A DNA stretch of 64,000 nt, from assembly GCF_003837805.1 (NCBI RefSeq), contig NZ_RQIT01000004.1, positions 124,001 to 188,000 on the forward strand. Direction: 5' to 3'. The position numbers and the translations under genes were made by a program. Shown here piece by piece: positions 8,884-17,379 of this stretch. This stretch comes from Bradyrhizobium sp. RP6 (lineage in GTDB: Bacteria > Pseudomonadota > Alphaproteobacteria > Rhizobiales > Xanthobacteraceae). How positions within the stretch are numbered: the first letter of the stretch is position 1; each line of letters starts with the position of its first letter. The notes under the pieces were generated by a model. That model was not told the origin of the DNA and searched no databases. It worked only from the letters and a program-made list of their open reading frames with translations.

Positions 8884-8915
8884 GATGACGCGCCCCGCCC
8901 GCCAAAGGAACATCC

Positions 8916-10109
8916 ATGCCCGTCGACACCAAGGCCGCCACCGACCGCCTCATGCGCTTCCTCACTGTGGAGGGCGTCACCGGACAGGAGGCGGCGATCG
9001 GGCGCGAGCTCACGGCAGCACTGAAGGAGGCCGGCGTGCCGGCGAAGGCGATCCGGCTCGACGATGCCAATACCCGCATTCCCGTGCCGACCGAGACCGG
9101 CAACCTCATCGTCGACCTGCCCGGCCGCGGCGCGCTGCACAACCAGCCGCGCATCATGTTCATGACGCACATGGACACGGTGCCGCTCTGCGCCGGCGCG
9201 AAGCCGAAGAAGTCGGGACGCAAGATCGTCAACGAAGCCAGGACCGCGCTCGGCGGCGACAACCGCTGCGGCTGCGGCGTGCTGGTGACGCTGGCAGCGG
9301 AGCTCGCCAGACAGAAGCTCGATCATCCCCCGATCACACTGCTGTTCTGCGTGCGCGAGGAGAGCGGGCTCTACGGCGCGCGCCACGTCAAGCTGGACGA
9401 GCTCGGCTCGCCGGTGATGGCGTTCAACTATGACGGCGGCGCCGCCTCCAACGTCGTGATCGGTGCCGTCGGCGCCGACCGCTGGAGCGTCGAGATCTTC
9501 GGCCGCGCCTCGCATGCCGGCGTCGCGCCGGAGCGCGGCATCTCCTCGACCATGATCATGGCGCTCGCGCTCGCGGACGTGAAAGCCGGCGGTTGGTTCG
9601 GCAAGGTGGTGAAGGGCAAGAAGCAAGGCACCAGCAATGTCGGCCCGGTCACCGGCGGCGAGGGCCGCCCGGCGGGCGACGCCACCAACGTCGTCACCGA
9701 CTACGTCCATGTGCGCGGCGAGAGCCGCAGCCATGACGGCAAGTTCTTCAAGGAGATCACCAAGGCTTACAAGGCCGCGTTCGAGAAGGCGGCCAAGAAG
9801 GTCACCAACGCGCAAGGCAAGTCCGGCAAGGTCAAGTTCAAGGCGGAGACCGACTATTATCCGTTCCGCATGAAGGACAGCCAGCCCGTGATCAAGCGCG
9901 CGGTCGAGGCCGTCTCCGCGGTCGGCGGCACGCCGAACGTCCGCACGGCCAACGGCGGGCTCGACGCCAACTGGATGGTCCGCCACGCCATCCCGACCGT
10001 GACCTTCGGTGCCGGCCAGAACGAGGCGCACACGGTCGACGAATGGATCAACCTGGACGAATACGACCGCGCCTGCGCGCTGGCGGTGCAACTCGCGACG
10101 ATGCGGTGA
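8916..10109 (+). CDS. M20-family metallopeptidase (PepT-like)
   Basis: A 397-residue zinc-dependent exopeptidase or amidohydrolase of the M20 family, closest in style to tripeptidase T-like members. Visible metal and catalytic residues: H85 and D87 in THMDTVP, D115 in GGDNRCGCG, E148-E149 in REESGLYG, the aspartate of FNYDGG near 173, and the C-terminal histidine in NEAHTVDEW. No signal peptide, so cytoplasmic. AAAGGAA lies just upstream of the ATG. It sits between an MFS carrier and an enolase-superfamily enzyme, suggesting hydrolysis of an imported substrate. Confidence 0.88.
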   Translation: MPVDTKAATDRLMRFLTVEGVTGQEAAIGRELTAALKEAGVPAKAIRLDDANTRIPVPTETGNLIVDLPGRGALHNQPRIMFMTHMDTVPLCAGAKPKKSGRKIVNEARTALGGDNRCGCGVLVTLAAELARQKLDHPPITLLFCVREESGLYGARHVKLDELGSPVMAFNYDGGAASNVVIGAVGADRWSVEIFGRASHAGVAPERGISSTMIMALALADVKAGGWFGKVVKGKKQGTSNVGPVTGGEGRPAGDATNVVTDYVHVRGESRSHDGKFFKEITKAYKAAFEKAAKKVTNAQGKSGKVKFKAETDYYPFRMKDSQPVIKRAVEAVSAVGGTPNVRTANGGLDANWMVRHAIPTVTFGAGQNEAHTVDEWINLDEYDRACALAVQLATMR

Positions 10110-10183
10110 GCTGCCTTGCGCGGTGGGCGCTTGCCGGGCCGCGCCCATCGTCCTAGCCTGCAAGAAAAAAGCAGGAAGGAACC

Positions 10184-11272
10184 ATGGCCCGCATCGCGAA
10201 TATCGAATCCGCCCTCTACCGGATCCCCCTCCCCGTCACGCTGTCGGACTCCACGCATGGCGAGATCACCGCGTTCGAGCTGATCACCTGCCGCATCCGC
10301 GATGCCGACGGCGCCGAGGGCGTCGGCTACACCTACACCGTCGGGCGCAACGGCGGGGCAACTGCGGACATCCTCAAGCGCGAGATCCCGCCACTCGTCG
10401 AGGGAAGGGAGGCCGATGACACCGAGGCGATCTGGCATCATGTCTGGTGGGGCCTGCATTATGGCGGCCGCGGCGGGCCGGCGGTGCTGGCGCTCTCCGC
10501 GCTCGACATCGCGCTGTGGGATTTGAAGGCGCGGCGCGCCAAGCTGCCGCTGTATCAGTTGCTCGGCGGCTTCGATGCGCGCGTGCCGTGCTATGCCGGC
10601 GGCATCGACCTCGATCTCTCCGTCGATGCGCTGCTCGCGCAGACCGACGGCAACCTCGCCAGGGGATTTCGCGCCATCAAGATGAAGGTCGGCCGGCCCG
10701 ACCTGAAAACGGACGTCGCGAAGGTCTCCGCAATGCGGCAGCATCTCGGCGATGGCTTTCCGCTGATGGCGGATGCCAACATGAAATGGACCGTCGAGGA
10801 AGCGATCCGCGCCGCGCGTGCTTTCGTTCCTTTCGACCTCACCTGGCTCGAGGAGCCGATCATTCCCGACGACGTCGCCGGGCACGCACGCGTCCTGCAG
10901 GCCGGCGGCGTGCCGATCGCGGCGGGGGAGAATCTGCGCTCGCTGTGGGAGTTCAAGAACTACATCGCATCAGGCGCGGTGTCCTATCCCGAGCCCGACG
11001 TGACCAATTGCGGCGGCGTCAGTGCGTTCATGAAGATCGCGCGGCTGGCGGAAGCGTTCAACCTGCCCGTCACCAGCCACGGCGCGCACGACATCACCGT
11101 GCACCTGCTCGCGGCCTGCCCGAACCGCTCCTATCTGGAGGCGCATGGCTTCGGGCTCGACAAATATATCGAGCATCCGCTGGTGCTGAAGGACGGGCTT
11201 GCGCTGGCGCCTGACAGGCCAGGGCACGGCATCAGCTTCGACTGGAAGGGACTGGCGAAGCTGGCGCCTTAG
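10184..11272 (+). CDS. Mandelate racemase/muconate lactonizing enzyme family protein
   Basis: A 362-residue enolase-superfamily enzyme. The N-terminal capping domain is followed by the barrel with K166 and K168 (KMK), D197 in ADANMKW, E223/E224 in LEEP, E249 in AGEN and H299 in SHGAH. This is the full set for proton abstraction and Mg2+ binding of an acid sugar or similar alpha-proton substrate. GGAAGG precedes the start closely. The dehydratase or racemase substrate cannot be told from sequence. It lies 74 bases after the M20 gene, probably in the same transcript. Confidence 0.88.
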   Translation: MARIANIESALYRIPLPVTLSDSTHGEITAFELITCRIRDADGAEGVGYTYTVGRNGGATADILKREIPPLVEGREADDTEAIWHHVWWGLHYGGRGGPAVLALSALDIALWDLKARRAKLPLYQLLGGFDARVPCYAGGIDLDLSVDALLAQTDGNLARGFRAIKMKVGRPDLKTDVAKVSAMRQHLGDGFPLMADANMKWTVEEAIRAARAFVPFDLTWLEEPIIPDDVAGHARVLQAGGVPIAAGENLRSLWEFKNYIASGAVSYPEPDVTNCGGVSAFMKIARLAEAFNLPVTSHGAHDITVHLLAACPNRSYLEAHGFGLDKYIEHPLVLKDGLALAPDRPGHGISFDWKGLAKLAP

Positions 11273-11300
11273 AGAGATGCGACAACAAGCGAGGTGCGCC

Positions 11301-11403
11301 CCCTCTCCTGCTTGCGGGAGAGGGTTGGGGAGAGGGTGTCTCCGCAATAAGACTCCCAATGACGATCCAGCCCTCTCCCGGCCTCTCCCGCAAGCGGGAG
11401 AGG
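11301..11403. repeat. Rhizobial palindromic intergenic repeat
   Basis: Two hairpin-forming units face each other. CCCTCTCC-TGCTTGCG-GGAGAGGG (11301-11324) folds on itself, and CCTCTCCC-GCAAGC-GGGAGAGG (11382-11403) is close to its inverted copy. GAGAGGGT-like short repeats lie between them. This C/T- and G/A-rich palindrome type is typical of dispersed intergenic elements in Bradyrhizobium. It lies downstream of the enolase-superfamily gene and may stabilise or terminate its mRNA. Confidence 0.7.
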
Positions 11404-11545
11404 TGAAGTGGAGCACACGGCACGGTTGGTGCCCCAGCGATCGCCGATCTCATTGCTGCACGCGAGGCATTCCAAGACGCTTGATGCATGGCGCGGACAA
11501 TCCGCTATTGTGCCGGCAACCTGCATTTCGCGAAAGACCCCGACC

Positions 11546-12694
11546 TTGCCTCCCGAACTGCACCAGAAACTGACCGTGTGGCGCCAGCACCTTCATGCCC
11601 ACCCGGAGCTGTCGCTCCAGGAGAAGGAGACCTCCGCCTTCGTGCAGGACAGGCTCACCGAGCTCGGCATTCCCTTCGAAGCTGGCATCGGCGGGAACGG
11701 CATCGTCGCGACGTTGACGCGCGGCCACGCACGGAGCCGGGTCGGCCTGCGCGCCGACATGGATGCGCTGCCGATCACCGAGGATACCGGCCTGCCCTAT
11801 GCCTCCAGGACATCAGGCGTGATGCATGCCTGTGGCCATGACGGCCACACCGCCTCGCTGCTCGGCGCCGCGGCGTTGCTCGCCGCCGACAGCAGCTGGA
11901 GCGGCACGGTCGATTTCATCTTCCAGCCGGCCGAGGAAGGCTTTGGCGGCTCGCGCGCGATGGTCGCGGCCGGGCTGTTCGATCGTTTCCCGATGGAGCG
12001 GATATTTGGCTTCCACAACTGGCCGGGCCTTGCCGCCGGCACCATTGCAGTCCACGACGGCGTCGTCATGGCCTCCGGCGGGCGCATCACAATCACCATC
12101 GAGGGTCATGCCGGCCACGCCGGGATGCCGCATCTGACGCGCGATCCGGTGGTGGCGGCCGGGCACCTGATCGTGGCGCTGCAATCGATCACCTCGCGCG
12201 GGGTCGATCCGCTCGACACCGCCGTGCTGTCGCTGTGCACGATCGACGGCGGCACCGCGCCGAACCAGATCGCCGGACGCGTCACCATCCGCGGCACGCT
12301 GCGGTACCATCGCGAGGCGGTCAAGGACACCATCCTCGACGGCATCGAGCGCACCTGCGCCGGGATTGCGACCAGCTTCGGCGTCAAGGTCACGCCGGAG
12401 ATCGTCATGGGTGTGGGCGTCGTGATCAATACGCCTGATGAAGCCGGCCTCGCGCGCATCGCCGCGGAGAAGGTGCAGGCGCCGGTGCGGAGCGACCTCG
12501 CGCCCAGCATGGCCGGCGAGGACTTTGCCCACTACCTGCAGCAGCGGCCGGGCGCTTTCGTCTGGATCGGCAATGGGCCCTTGCGGGACGGCGCGGAGCT
12601 GCACGGGCCGCGTTACGATTTCAACGACGCGATCCTGCCGGTCGCGTCCGGCTGGATGGCCGAGGTCGCCAAGGCGTCGCTGGCATCAAACTAA
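11546..12694 (+). CDS. M20D amidohydrolase (hippurate hydrolase-like)
   Basis: A 382-residue M20D metal-dependent amidohydrolase, the group that includes N-acyl-amino-acid and auxin-conjugate hydrolases. Motifs: RADMDALPI, the metal site MHACGHDGHTA (C96, H98) and FQPAEEGFGG with E130/E131. The dimerisation domain contains GHAGHAGMPH. The start is set at TTG 11546, which gives the usual family length; the in-frame ATG at 11408 would prefix residues translated from the upstream palindromic repeat. Cytoplasmic; substrate unknown. Confidence 0.85.
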   Translation: MPPELHQKLTVWRQHLHAHPELSLQEKETSAFVQDRLTELGIPFEAGIGGNGIVATLTRGHARSRVGLRADMDALPITEDTGLPYASRTSGVMHACGHDGHTASLLGAAALLAADSSWSGTVDFIFQPAEEGFGGSRAMVAAGLFDRFPMERIFGFHNWPGLAAGTIAVHDGVVMASGGRITITIEGHAGHAGMPHLTRDPVVAAGHLIVALQSITSRGVDPLDTAVLSLCTIDGGTAPNQIAGRVTIRGTLRYHREAVKDTILDGIERTCAGIATSFGVKVTPEIVMGVGVVINTPDEAGLARIAAEKVQAPVRSDLAPSMAGEDFAHYLQQRPGAFVWIGNGPLRDGAELHGPRYDFNDAILPVASGWMAEVAKASLASN

Positions 12695-12698
12695 TCTA

Positions 12699-12914
12699 TC
12701 ACGAGATCTCGCGTGGCAGCTTCCAGCCCGGCCGCGGCTCGAACGCCTCCTCGATGCGCTCGACGTGATAGCCGGCGGGCAGAATCCGGCCGCCTTCCTC
12801 GTCTGCGACCGGAACGTCGGTGACGAGGCCCTCGATCAAGGCGGCTTCCCACACCTCCTTCTCGGTTGGAAAGGGATTGCCGATCTGCTTGTTGCCTTCG
12901 AACAGCGCGTACAT
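12699..12914 (-). CDS. Small conserved hypothetical protein
   Basis: A 71-residue acidic protein (MYALFEGNKQIGNPFPTEKE at the start; GYHVERIEEAFEPRP near the end) with no signal peptide or membrane span. The compact, folded-looking composition and its fit between two opposite-strand genes, nearly touching the amidohydrolase stop, argue that it is real. Function unknown. A much longer frame in the same register, reaching back to 13718, is antisense to the DUF72 gene and was rejected. Confidence 0.6.
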   Translation of the reverse strand: MYALFEGNKQIGNPFPTEKEVWEAALIEGLVTDVPVADEEGGRILPAGYHVERIEEAFEPRPGWKLPREIS

Positions 12915-13004
12915 CGGTTCCGGTCCTGCGTTGATCAAGCTCACGAGCAACGTATCGGCCGCACGGACGTTCCCTCCGGCAAATGGCAACGGATGGCACG
13001 AAAC

Positions 13005-13727
13005 ATGGCGCGCGTTCTGATCGGAACCTCCGGCTGGCACTACGCCTCCTGGCGCGGCCCGTTCTTTCCCGAGGGCGTGACGCTGAAGGAGCAGCTTCGC
13101 TACTATGCCGGACAGTTCGACACGACGGAGCTGAACGGGGTGTTCTACCGCACGCCGACGCCGGAGGCGGTGAAAGGCTGGCGCGAGCAGACAGGCCGCG
13201 ATTTCGTGTTCGCCTGGAAGGCATCCAAATTCATCACGCACTGGAAGCGCCTGTCGGACCGCTCCGTCAACAGCCTCGAGCTGCTGGAGGACCGTATCTC
13301 GCGGCTCGGCGGCAAGGCCGGCCCGATCCTGTTCCAGCTGCCGCCGCAATTCGAGGCGAACGCGGACCGGCTCGCCTCCTTCTTCAAGCTGTTGTCGCGG
13401 AAGCGGCGCTACAGCTTCGAGTTTCGTCATCCGAGCTGGTACCAGCCGCGCATCCTGCGGATGCTGGCGGACGAGAACATCTCGCTGTGCCTGTCCGACC
13501 ATCACGATGCGCCGGCGCCCTGGAAGCGCACGGCGGATTTCGTCTATGTGCGCGGACACGGGCCGGGCGGGCGCTATCACGGCCACTACACCAAGGCCAC
13601 GCTGGCGCAATGGGCGCGACGGATCAAATCGTGGAAGCGGCAGGGTTGCGACGTCTACGTCTATTTCGACAACGACCAGAAGAGCGCAGCGCCGGCCGAT
13701 GCAAAGGCGTTGAAGCACTTACTGTGA
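13005..13727 (+). CDS. DUF72 (YecE-like) protein
   Basis: A 240-residue DUF72 protein with a predicted TIM-barrel fold. It opens with VLIGTSGWHYASWRGPFFP and contains ELNGVFYRTPTPEAV, FAWKASKFITH, ILFQLPPQF and YFDNDQKSAAPADA, all family signatures. Biochemical role unknown. The start at 13005 gives the canonical N-terminus; an ATG at 12993 would add four residues. It overlaps no neighbour and faces the P-type ATPase gene. Confidence 0.82.
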   Translation: MARVLIGTSGWHYASWRGPFFPEGVTLKEQLRYYAGQFDTTELNGVFYRTPTPEAVKGWREQTGRDFVFAWKASKFITHWKRLSDRSVNSLELLEDRISRLGGKAGPILFQLPPQFEANADRLASFFKLLSRKRRYSFEFRHPSWYQPRILRMLADENISLCLSDHHDAPAPWKRTADFVYVRGHGPGGRYHGHYTKATLAQWARRIKSWKRQGCDVYVYFDNDQKSAAPADAKALKHLL

Positions 13728-13761
13728 TGCACATCGTTGCGCGAGCTGACGAAGCTGCCGC

Positions 13762-16080
13762 CTATGCAGCCACGGCCTCGTAAATGTCCTCCTCCTGAGC
13801 GGTGTGCATGCGTACCAACGTCTCGATCGCCTCGATCACGCGCTGAGCGTCTCGAACGAGATAGCGGTCGATCTTCTCCGACGGCAGATCCTCCGCGATC
13901 CGCGCGAGCAACCGCGCGAGATGCAGTATCTCCCGATGCGCACGGCTCATGGCAGAGAGCCCGTGGCGGTCGCGCAGCACTTCCGTAAGCCTCGGATAGA
14001 CGCTGTCTTCATCCTCGCGCTCGTGAGCCACGACGCTGCTCTGGACCAGCCGGTTGGCTTCTCCGATCATGGCAGCGGCAGATCCGGGCATTACATCGTC
14101 CAGCGCATCGACGATCTGGCGCAGGCGGTCGAGATCCCTGAACAGGGCCTGATGATCGTGATGCAATGTCCGCCCCTGCTCGGCGCTGATGCGCGGGCCG
14201 CTCCTGACGAGGGACGGAGTGAGGGCCCGCAGCGCGTTCAGAATGACGGCGACATCGATCACCTCCTGGACGATCGCAGCGGGCACGGGATTGAGCCAGC
14301 CCACCGTGGCAGCGAGCATTGCTGCCAGGGACAATCCCATGCCGACGAGGATGCTTTGCAGGGCGATGCGCCGCGCCTGCTGCGCAATGATGATCGCTTC
14401 GCCAACCCGGTCGAGCCGGTCCGCGAGAATCACCACATCCGCCGCCTCGGACGAGGCGCTTGCACCGCGCGCGCCGAGCGCGACCCCGATGTCGGCCACG
14501 GCCAGCGCAGGCGCGTCGTTGATGCCGTCGCCAACCATGATGGTCGGATGCAGCCGCTGTTCGCTACGCACCGCCTCGACCTTGTCCGAAGGAACGCGGT
14601 CGGCCAGCACGGCATCGAGATCGAGCGCTGCTCCGATGGCCTGCGCCGCTGCGGCGCGATCCCCTGTGACCATCACCATCCGCGCTATGCCGGCATCGCG
14701 CAGTAGCCTGATCGCTCGTGGCGTGTCGGCCCGCAGTTCGTCGGCCAGCAGCGCCGCGCCAATGGGACGGCCGTCCACCGCGACAAAGACGATCAGCGCC
14801 GAGCGCCACGAGGCGCGTCGAATCGCCCGCAGCTCCCATGGCGACGGCTCGGCATGCGAGAGAAGCATCTCTCGCGAGCCCACCGTGACCTGGCGTCCGT
14901 CGATCAGGCCGCTCAGGCCGGAACCCATGGTCTCCTTGACATGTTCCGGCGGCTTCAGCTTCAGCCCCCGATCGACGGCCGCAGCGAGCACGGCCTTCGC
15001 AAGCACATGATGCGAGGCTTGCTCGAGCGATGCCCCAAGCGTGAGGACTTCATCCGGGTCCTCCCCCGGAGCGACTTCCACAGAAAGCAACCGCGCCCCG
15101 CCCACCGTCAGGGTACCGGTCTTGTCGAACAGCACGGTGTGCGCGCGGGCCAACGCCTCCAGCGCTCCACCGCCCTTCACCAGGATGCCGCGGCGGGCCG
15201 CTTGCGCGACCCCGGCGATGAAGGCGACGGGTGCTGCCAGAATCAAGGGGCACGGCGTCGCCGCCACCAGCACGGCAAGGCTGCGGGTCAAGTCGCCGGA
15301 GACGTGCCATGCTACAAAGGCGATGACGAGTGTCACCGGCAGGAAGATCAGCGCATACCGGTCGGCCAGCCGCACGAAGGGAGCTTTCGCCGTCTGCGCC
15401 GCGGTCACCATGCGGACGATGCCGGCGTAGGTGCTCTCACCGGCCGCCGCGGTCACGATCAACTGGAAGGCCTCACCCGCATTCAGTGAACCGGAAAGAA
15501 CGGCGCTTCCGCGCGTCTTCTCCACCGGGATCGGTTCCCCTGTAACCGCGGACTCGTCGATTGTCGCGGACGCCGAACCGACGACACCGTCGACCGGCAC
15601 AATCTCCCCGGCCCGCACCAGAAGCTCCTCGCCGACCGACACCGCCTCGATCGGAACATCCTCGATCCGCTCGTTGGATTTGCGATGTGCCTGCCGCGGT
15701 GCACGATCAACCAGTGACCGCAGGTCACGCTCTGCCCGTGCGATCGCGATCTCTTCCAGGACGTTGCCGCCGGAATACATCAGCGCGACCACAGCCCCGG
15801 CAAGCGGCTGTTCGAGCACCAATGCCGCGCTCATCGACAGCAGCGCGATCGCGTCCACTCCGACGCGCCCCCGCAAGAGATCCCTGACGATGGAGACCGC
15901 CAGTCCCGCAATCACGGGCACCGTGCCGAGCGCCCATGCGAGGTTGGCCAGATCAGGCCGGCCTGCGGCTCGCGCGAGAATGCCTGCGGTCAGTCCCGCG
16001 ATCGCAATCGCAACCAGAGCCCATCGCAAGACCCGATCAAACGACACGGCTTGGTTTCCACCGCTGGCCACACTGGACAT
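13762..16080 (-). CDS. P1B-5-type heavy-metal ATPase with C-terminal hemerythrin domain (Nia-like)
   Basis: A 772-residue metal-exporting P-type ATPase. TGEP (180-183), the transmembrane metal motif TPCP (275-278), FDKTGTLT with phosphorylated D319 and GDGINDAP are present. There is no N-terminal Cys metal-binding domain. The last 120 residues are a hemerythrin-like helical bundle (LHHDHQALF, AHEREDEDSVYP, SRAHREI, RMHTAQEED). TPC plus a hemerythrin tail is the hallmark of subgroup P1B-5. Its studied member, Nia of Sinorhizobium meliloti, is linked to Ni and Fe export and to nodules. The di-iron tail could sense iron or oxygen. No FixK box precedes it. Confidence 0.85.
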   Translation of the reverse strand: MSSVASGGNQAVSFDRVLRWALVAIAIAGLTAGILARAAGRPDLANLAWALGTVPVIAGLAVSIVRDLLRGRVGVDAIALLSMSAALVLEQPLAGAVVALMYSGGNVLEEIAIARAERDLRSLVDRAPRQAHRKSNERIEDVPIEAVSVGEELLVRAGEIVPVDGVVGSASATIDESAVTGEPIPVEKTRGSAVLSGSLNAGEAFQLIVTAAAGESTYAGIVRMVTAAQTAKAPFVRLADRYALIFLPVTLVIAFVAWHVSGDLTRSLAVLVAATPCPLILAAPVAFIAGVAQAARRGILVKGGGALEALARAHTVLFDKTGTLTVGGARLLSVEVAPGEDPDEVLTLGASLEQASHHVLAKAVLAAAVDRGLKLKPPEHVKETMGSGLSGLIDGRQVTVGSREMLLSHAEPSPWELRAIRRASWRSALIVFVAVDGRPIGAALLADELRADTPRAIRLLRDAGIARMVMVTGDRAAAAQAIGAALDLDAVLADRVPSDKVEAVRSEQRLHPTIMVGDGINDAPALAVADIGVALGARGASASSEAADVVILADRLDRVGEAIIIAQQARRIALQSILVGMGLSLAAMLAATVGWLNPVPAAIVQEVIDVAVILNALRALTPSLVRSGPRISAEQGRTLHHDHQALFRDLDRLRQIVDALDDVMPGSAAAMIGEANRLVQSSVVAHEREDEDSVYPRLTEVLRDRHGLSAMSRAHREILHLARLLARIAEDLPSEKIDRYLVRDAQRVIEAIETLVRMHTAQEEDIYEAVAA

Positions 16081-16231
16081 ACATGACTCTTCCGAAACCA
16101 GCTTCGCCAGTCGCGCCGGGTCAACGCGATCGTTGCGCGATGGAGGTCGGAAGCGACGGCAGCGAGGCGATCGGAACGACGTAAAAGTTCATTTGGCGCA
16201 ACTCGGCGGCCCGCCCCCTCGATTTCGCTCG

Positions 16232-16699
16232 CTATTGTTGAGGAGCGGAGCTCTTGGTCCCGTGCATGAACACCATCATCTCCTCCAGGGTGAGCTTGCC
16301 GTCCTTGTCGCTGTCCATGGCCTTGAATATTCGTTCGTGAGCGACCTGAAATTCCGACAAGGAGACGTTCCGGTCGCCATCTGCGTCTATCAGCGCGAAG
16401 ATGATGCGAGACCCGATCGGCGGTCCCATCCTGTCACCGCCCGTCGTGCCGCGCCCCTTCATTCCCGGCCCCATCATTCCCTGGCCCATCATTCCCTGGC
16501 CCATCATTCCCATCATATCTCCACCTCGCATCGTGCGCTGCCGCTCTGCGGATTGGCTTGGGGGAGAGTCCGTCTGTGGTGACGCGGGCGCCTGGTCCTG
16601 TCCTGGATGATGGGCCTCATGGTCCGCCGGCGATTGAGCCAAGGCTGTGTGGCCCGAGACGGCAATCAGTAGCGCTGCAGCAATGGTTCGGCCTCGCAT
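16232..16699 (-). CDS. Periplasmic EF-hand, Met-rich protein
   Basis: A 155-residue exported protein. The start at 16699 follows GGAGG and gives a signal peptide ending near ALAQ. The mature protein has a His/Pro/Gln-rich stretch, then a methionine-rich run (repeated MMGQG units, about residues 62-85) that could bind copper or other soft metals. Two EF-hand loops follow (DADGDRNVSLSEF, DSDKDGKLTLEEM). A FixK-type box lies 58 nt upstream of the start. Role unknown; a Ca2+- or metal-responsive periplasmic protein made under low oxygen is the inference. Confidence 0.78.
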   Translation of the reverse strand: MRGRTIAAALLIAVSGHTALAQSPADHEAHHPGQDQAPASPQTDSPPSQSAERQRTMRGGDMMGMMGQGMMGQGMMGPGMKGRGTTGGDRMGPPIGSRIIFALIDADGDRNVSLSEFQVAHERIFKAMDSDKDGKLTLEEMMVFMHGTKSSAPQQ

Positions 16700-16757
16700 G
16701 GTGCTTCCTCCGGCTTTGGGTTGTAGCGGAACAGTGTCGAACCTCGCCAAGTTCGCC

Positions 16758-16771
16758 TTGACCCAAGTCAA
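16758..16771. promoter_or_regulatory. FixK/FNR-type box (EF-hand gene)
   Basis: TTGACCCAAGTCAA, a full TTGA-N6-TCAA palindrome, 58 nt upstream of the minus-strand start at 16699. Confidence 0.75.
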
Positions 16772-16868
16772 CATGTGGCTGTTGGAGAGAGGTCCTATCC
16801 TGCCTCAACGGCCATCTTTGGCGTTGCGCAGGATGATTCCGCCATCGCGAGGGACGGCTCGGACGTTC

Positions 16869-17120
16869 TCAGCTTTCGCTGGGCGTGAGCGCTTGTCGCG
16901 GCGTGCGCGACGGGGCTTCGTCGGACGAGTGTCGACGACGCCGCTGACCGCCCCCTTCGCTCAACATCTTGCCGCTGGCGATGTCGACAAAGTGCAACGA
17001 GCCGCACGCGGGACATCGGACGGAAACGTGCGTGTCCACGGCCCCCGACGTCGCGTCGGGAAGCCAGTGCTGCACGTTCATGCCGCTGCGGGGACATTTG
17101 AAGATGACATTGCGCTCCAT
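16869..17120 (-). CDS. Small zinc-ribbon-like protein
   Basis: An 83-residue protein. It begins VIFKCPRSGMNVQHWLPD and later has VRCPACGSLHFVDIASGK, a CP..SG / CPAC pattern like a degenerate zinc ribbon. The tail is basic and Ser/Arg-rich. The start is ambiguous: ATG 17120 is chosen, but 17129 or 17177 are in frame. It resembles short Bradyrhizobium hypothetical proteins with the same NVQHWL signature. It would be cytoplasmic. Function unknown; a redox or metal role is plausible given the low-oxygen neighbours. Confidence 0.65.
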   Translation of the reverse strand: MERNVIFKCPRSGMNVQHWLPDATSGAVDTHVSVRCPACGSLHFVDIASGKMLSEGGGQRRRRHSSDEAPSRTPRQALTPSES

Positions 17121-17353
17121 GCTGCCCATATGCGCCCGCCGCTTCGGCATTGAAATTGCGGGCCAATACTTAGGCAACTGTCCTGAACGGATCTACGCGG
17201 GAGCGGCGAGGATATCGCGCGGCGCCGGCGCCCTCATTGCCAATCGAGAGCGGTCAATCGAGCGCTTCCGGCCGCGCCGACTTACGCAAACATACGTAAG
17301 GACATCGCCCTACGAATCCTCCCTAGATATCCGGACATGATCGGCTGGCGTAT

Positions 17354-17367
17354 TTGAGCTCCATCAA
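17354..17367. promoter_or_regulatory. FixK/FNR-type box touching the regulator gene
   Basis: TTGAGCTCCATCAA lies only 12 nt before the ATG at 17380 and overlaps the first base of its AAAGGAG ribosome site. For an ATG at 17443 the gap would be 75 nt. Autoregulation is likely in either case. Confidence 0.7.
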
Positions 17368-17379
17368 AAGGAGTTTCCG

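Noticed and set aside
7594..8913. A 439-codon minus-strand frame over the MFS gene
   Set aside because: Composition is His/Arg/Gln-rich, as usual for the complement of a hydrophobic membrane protein; the plus strand has MFS motifs.
12699..13718. A 339-codon minus-strand frame across the DUF72 gene
   Set aside because: Only its last 71 codons (12699-12914) look like a protein; the rest is antisense to the well-supported DUF72 gene.
17237..17262. TTGCCAATCGAGAGCGGTCAATC as another FixK-type box upstream of the regulator
   Set aside because: The half-sites TTGC and TCAA are not 6 nt apart, so it does not fit the 14-bp palindrome.
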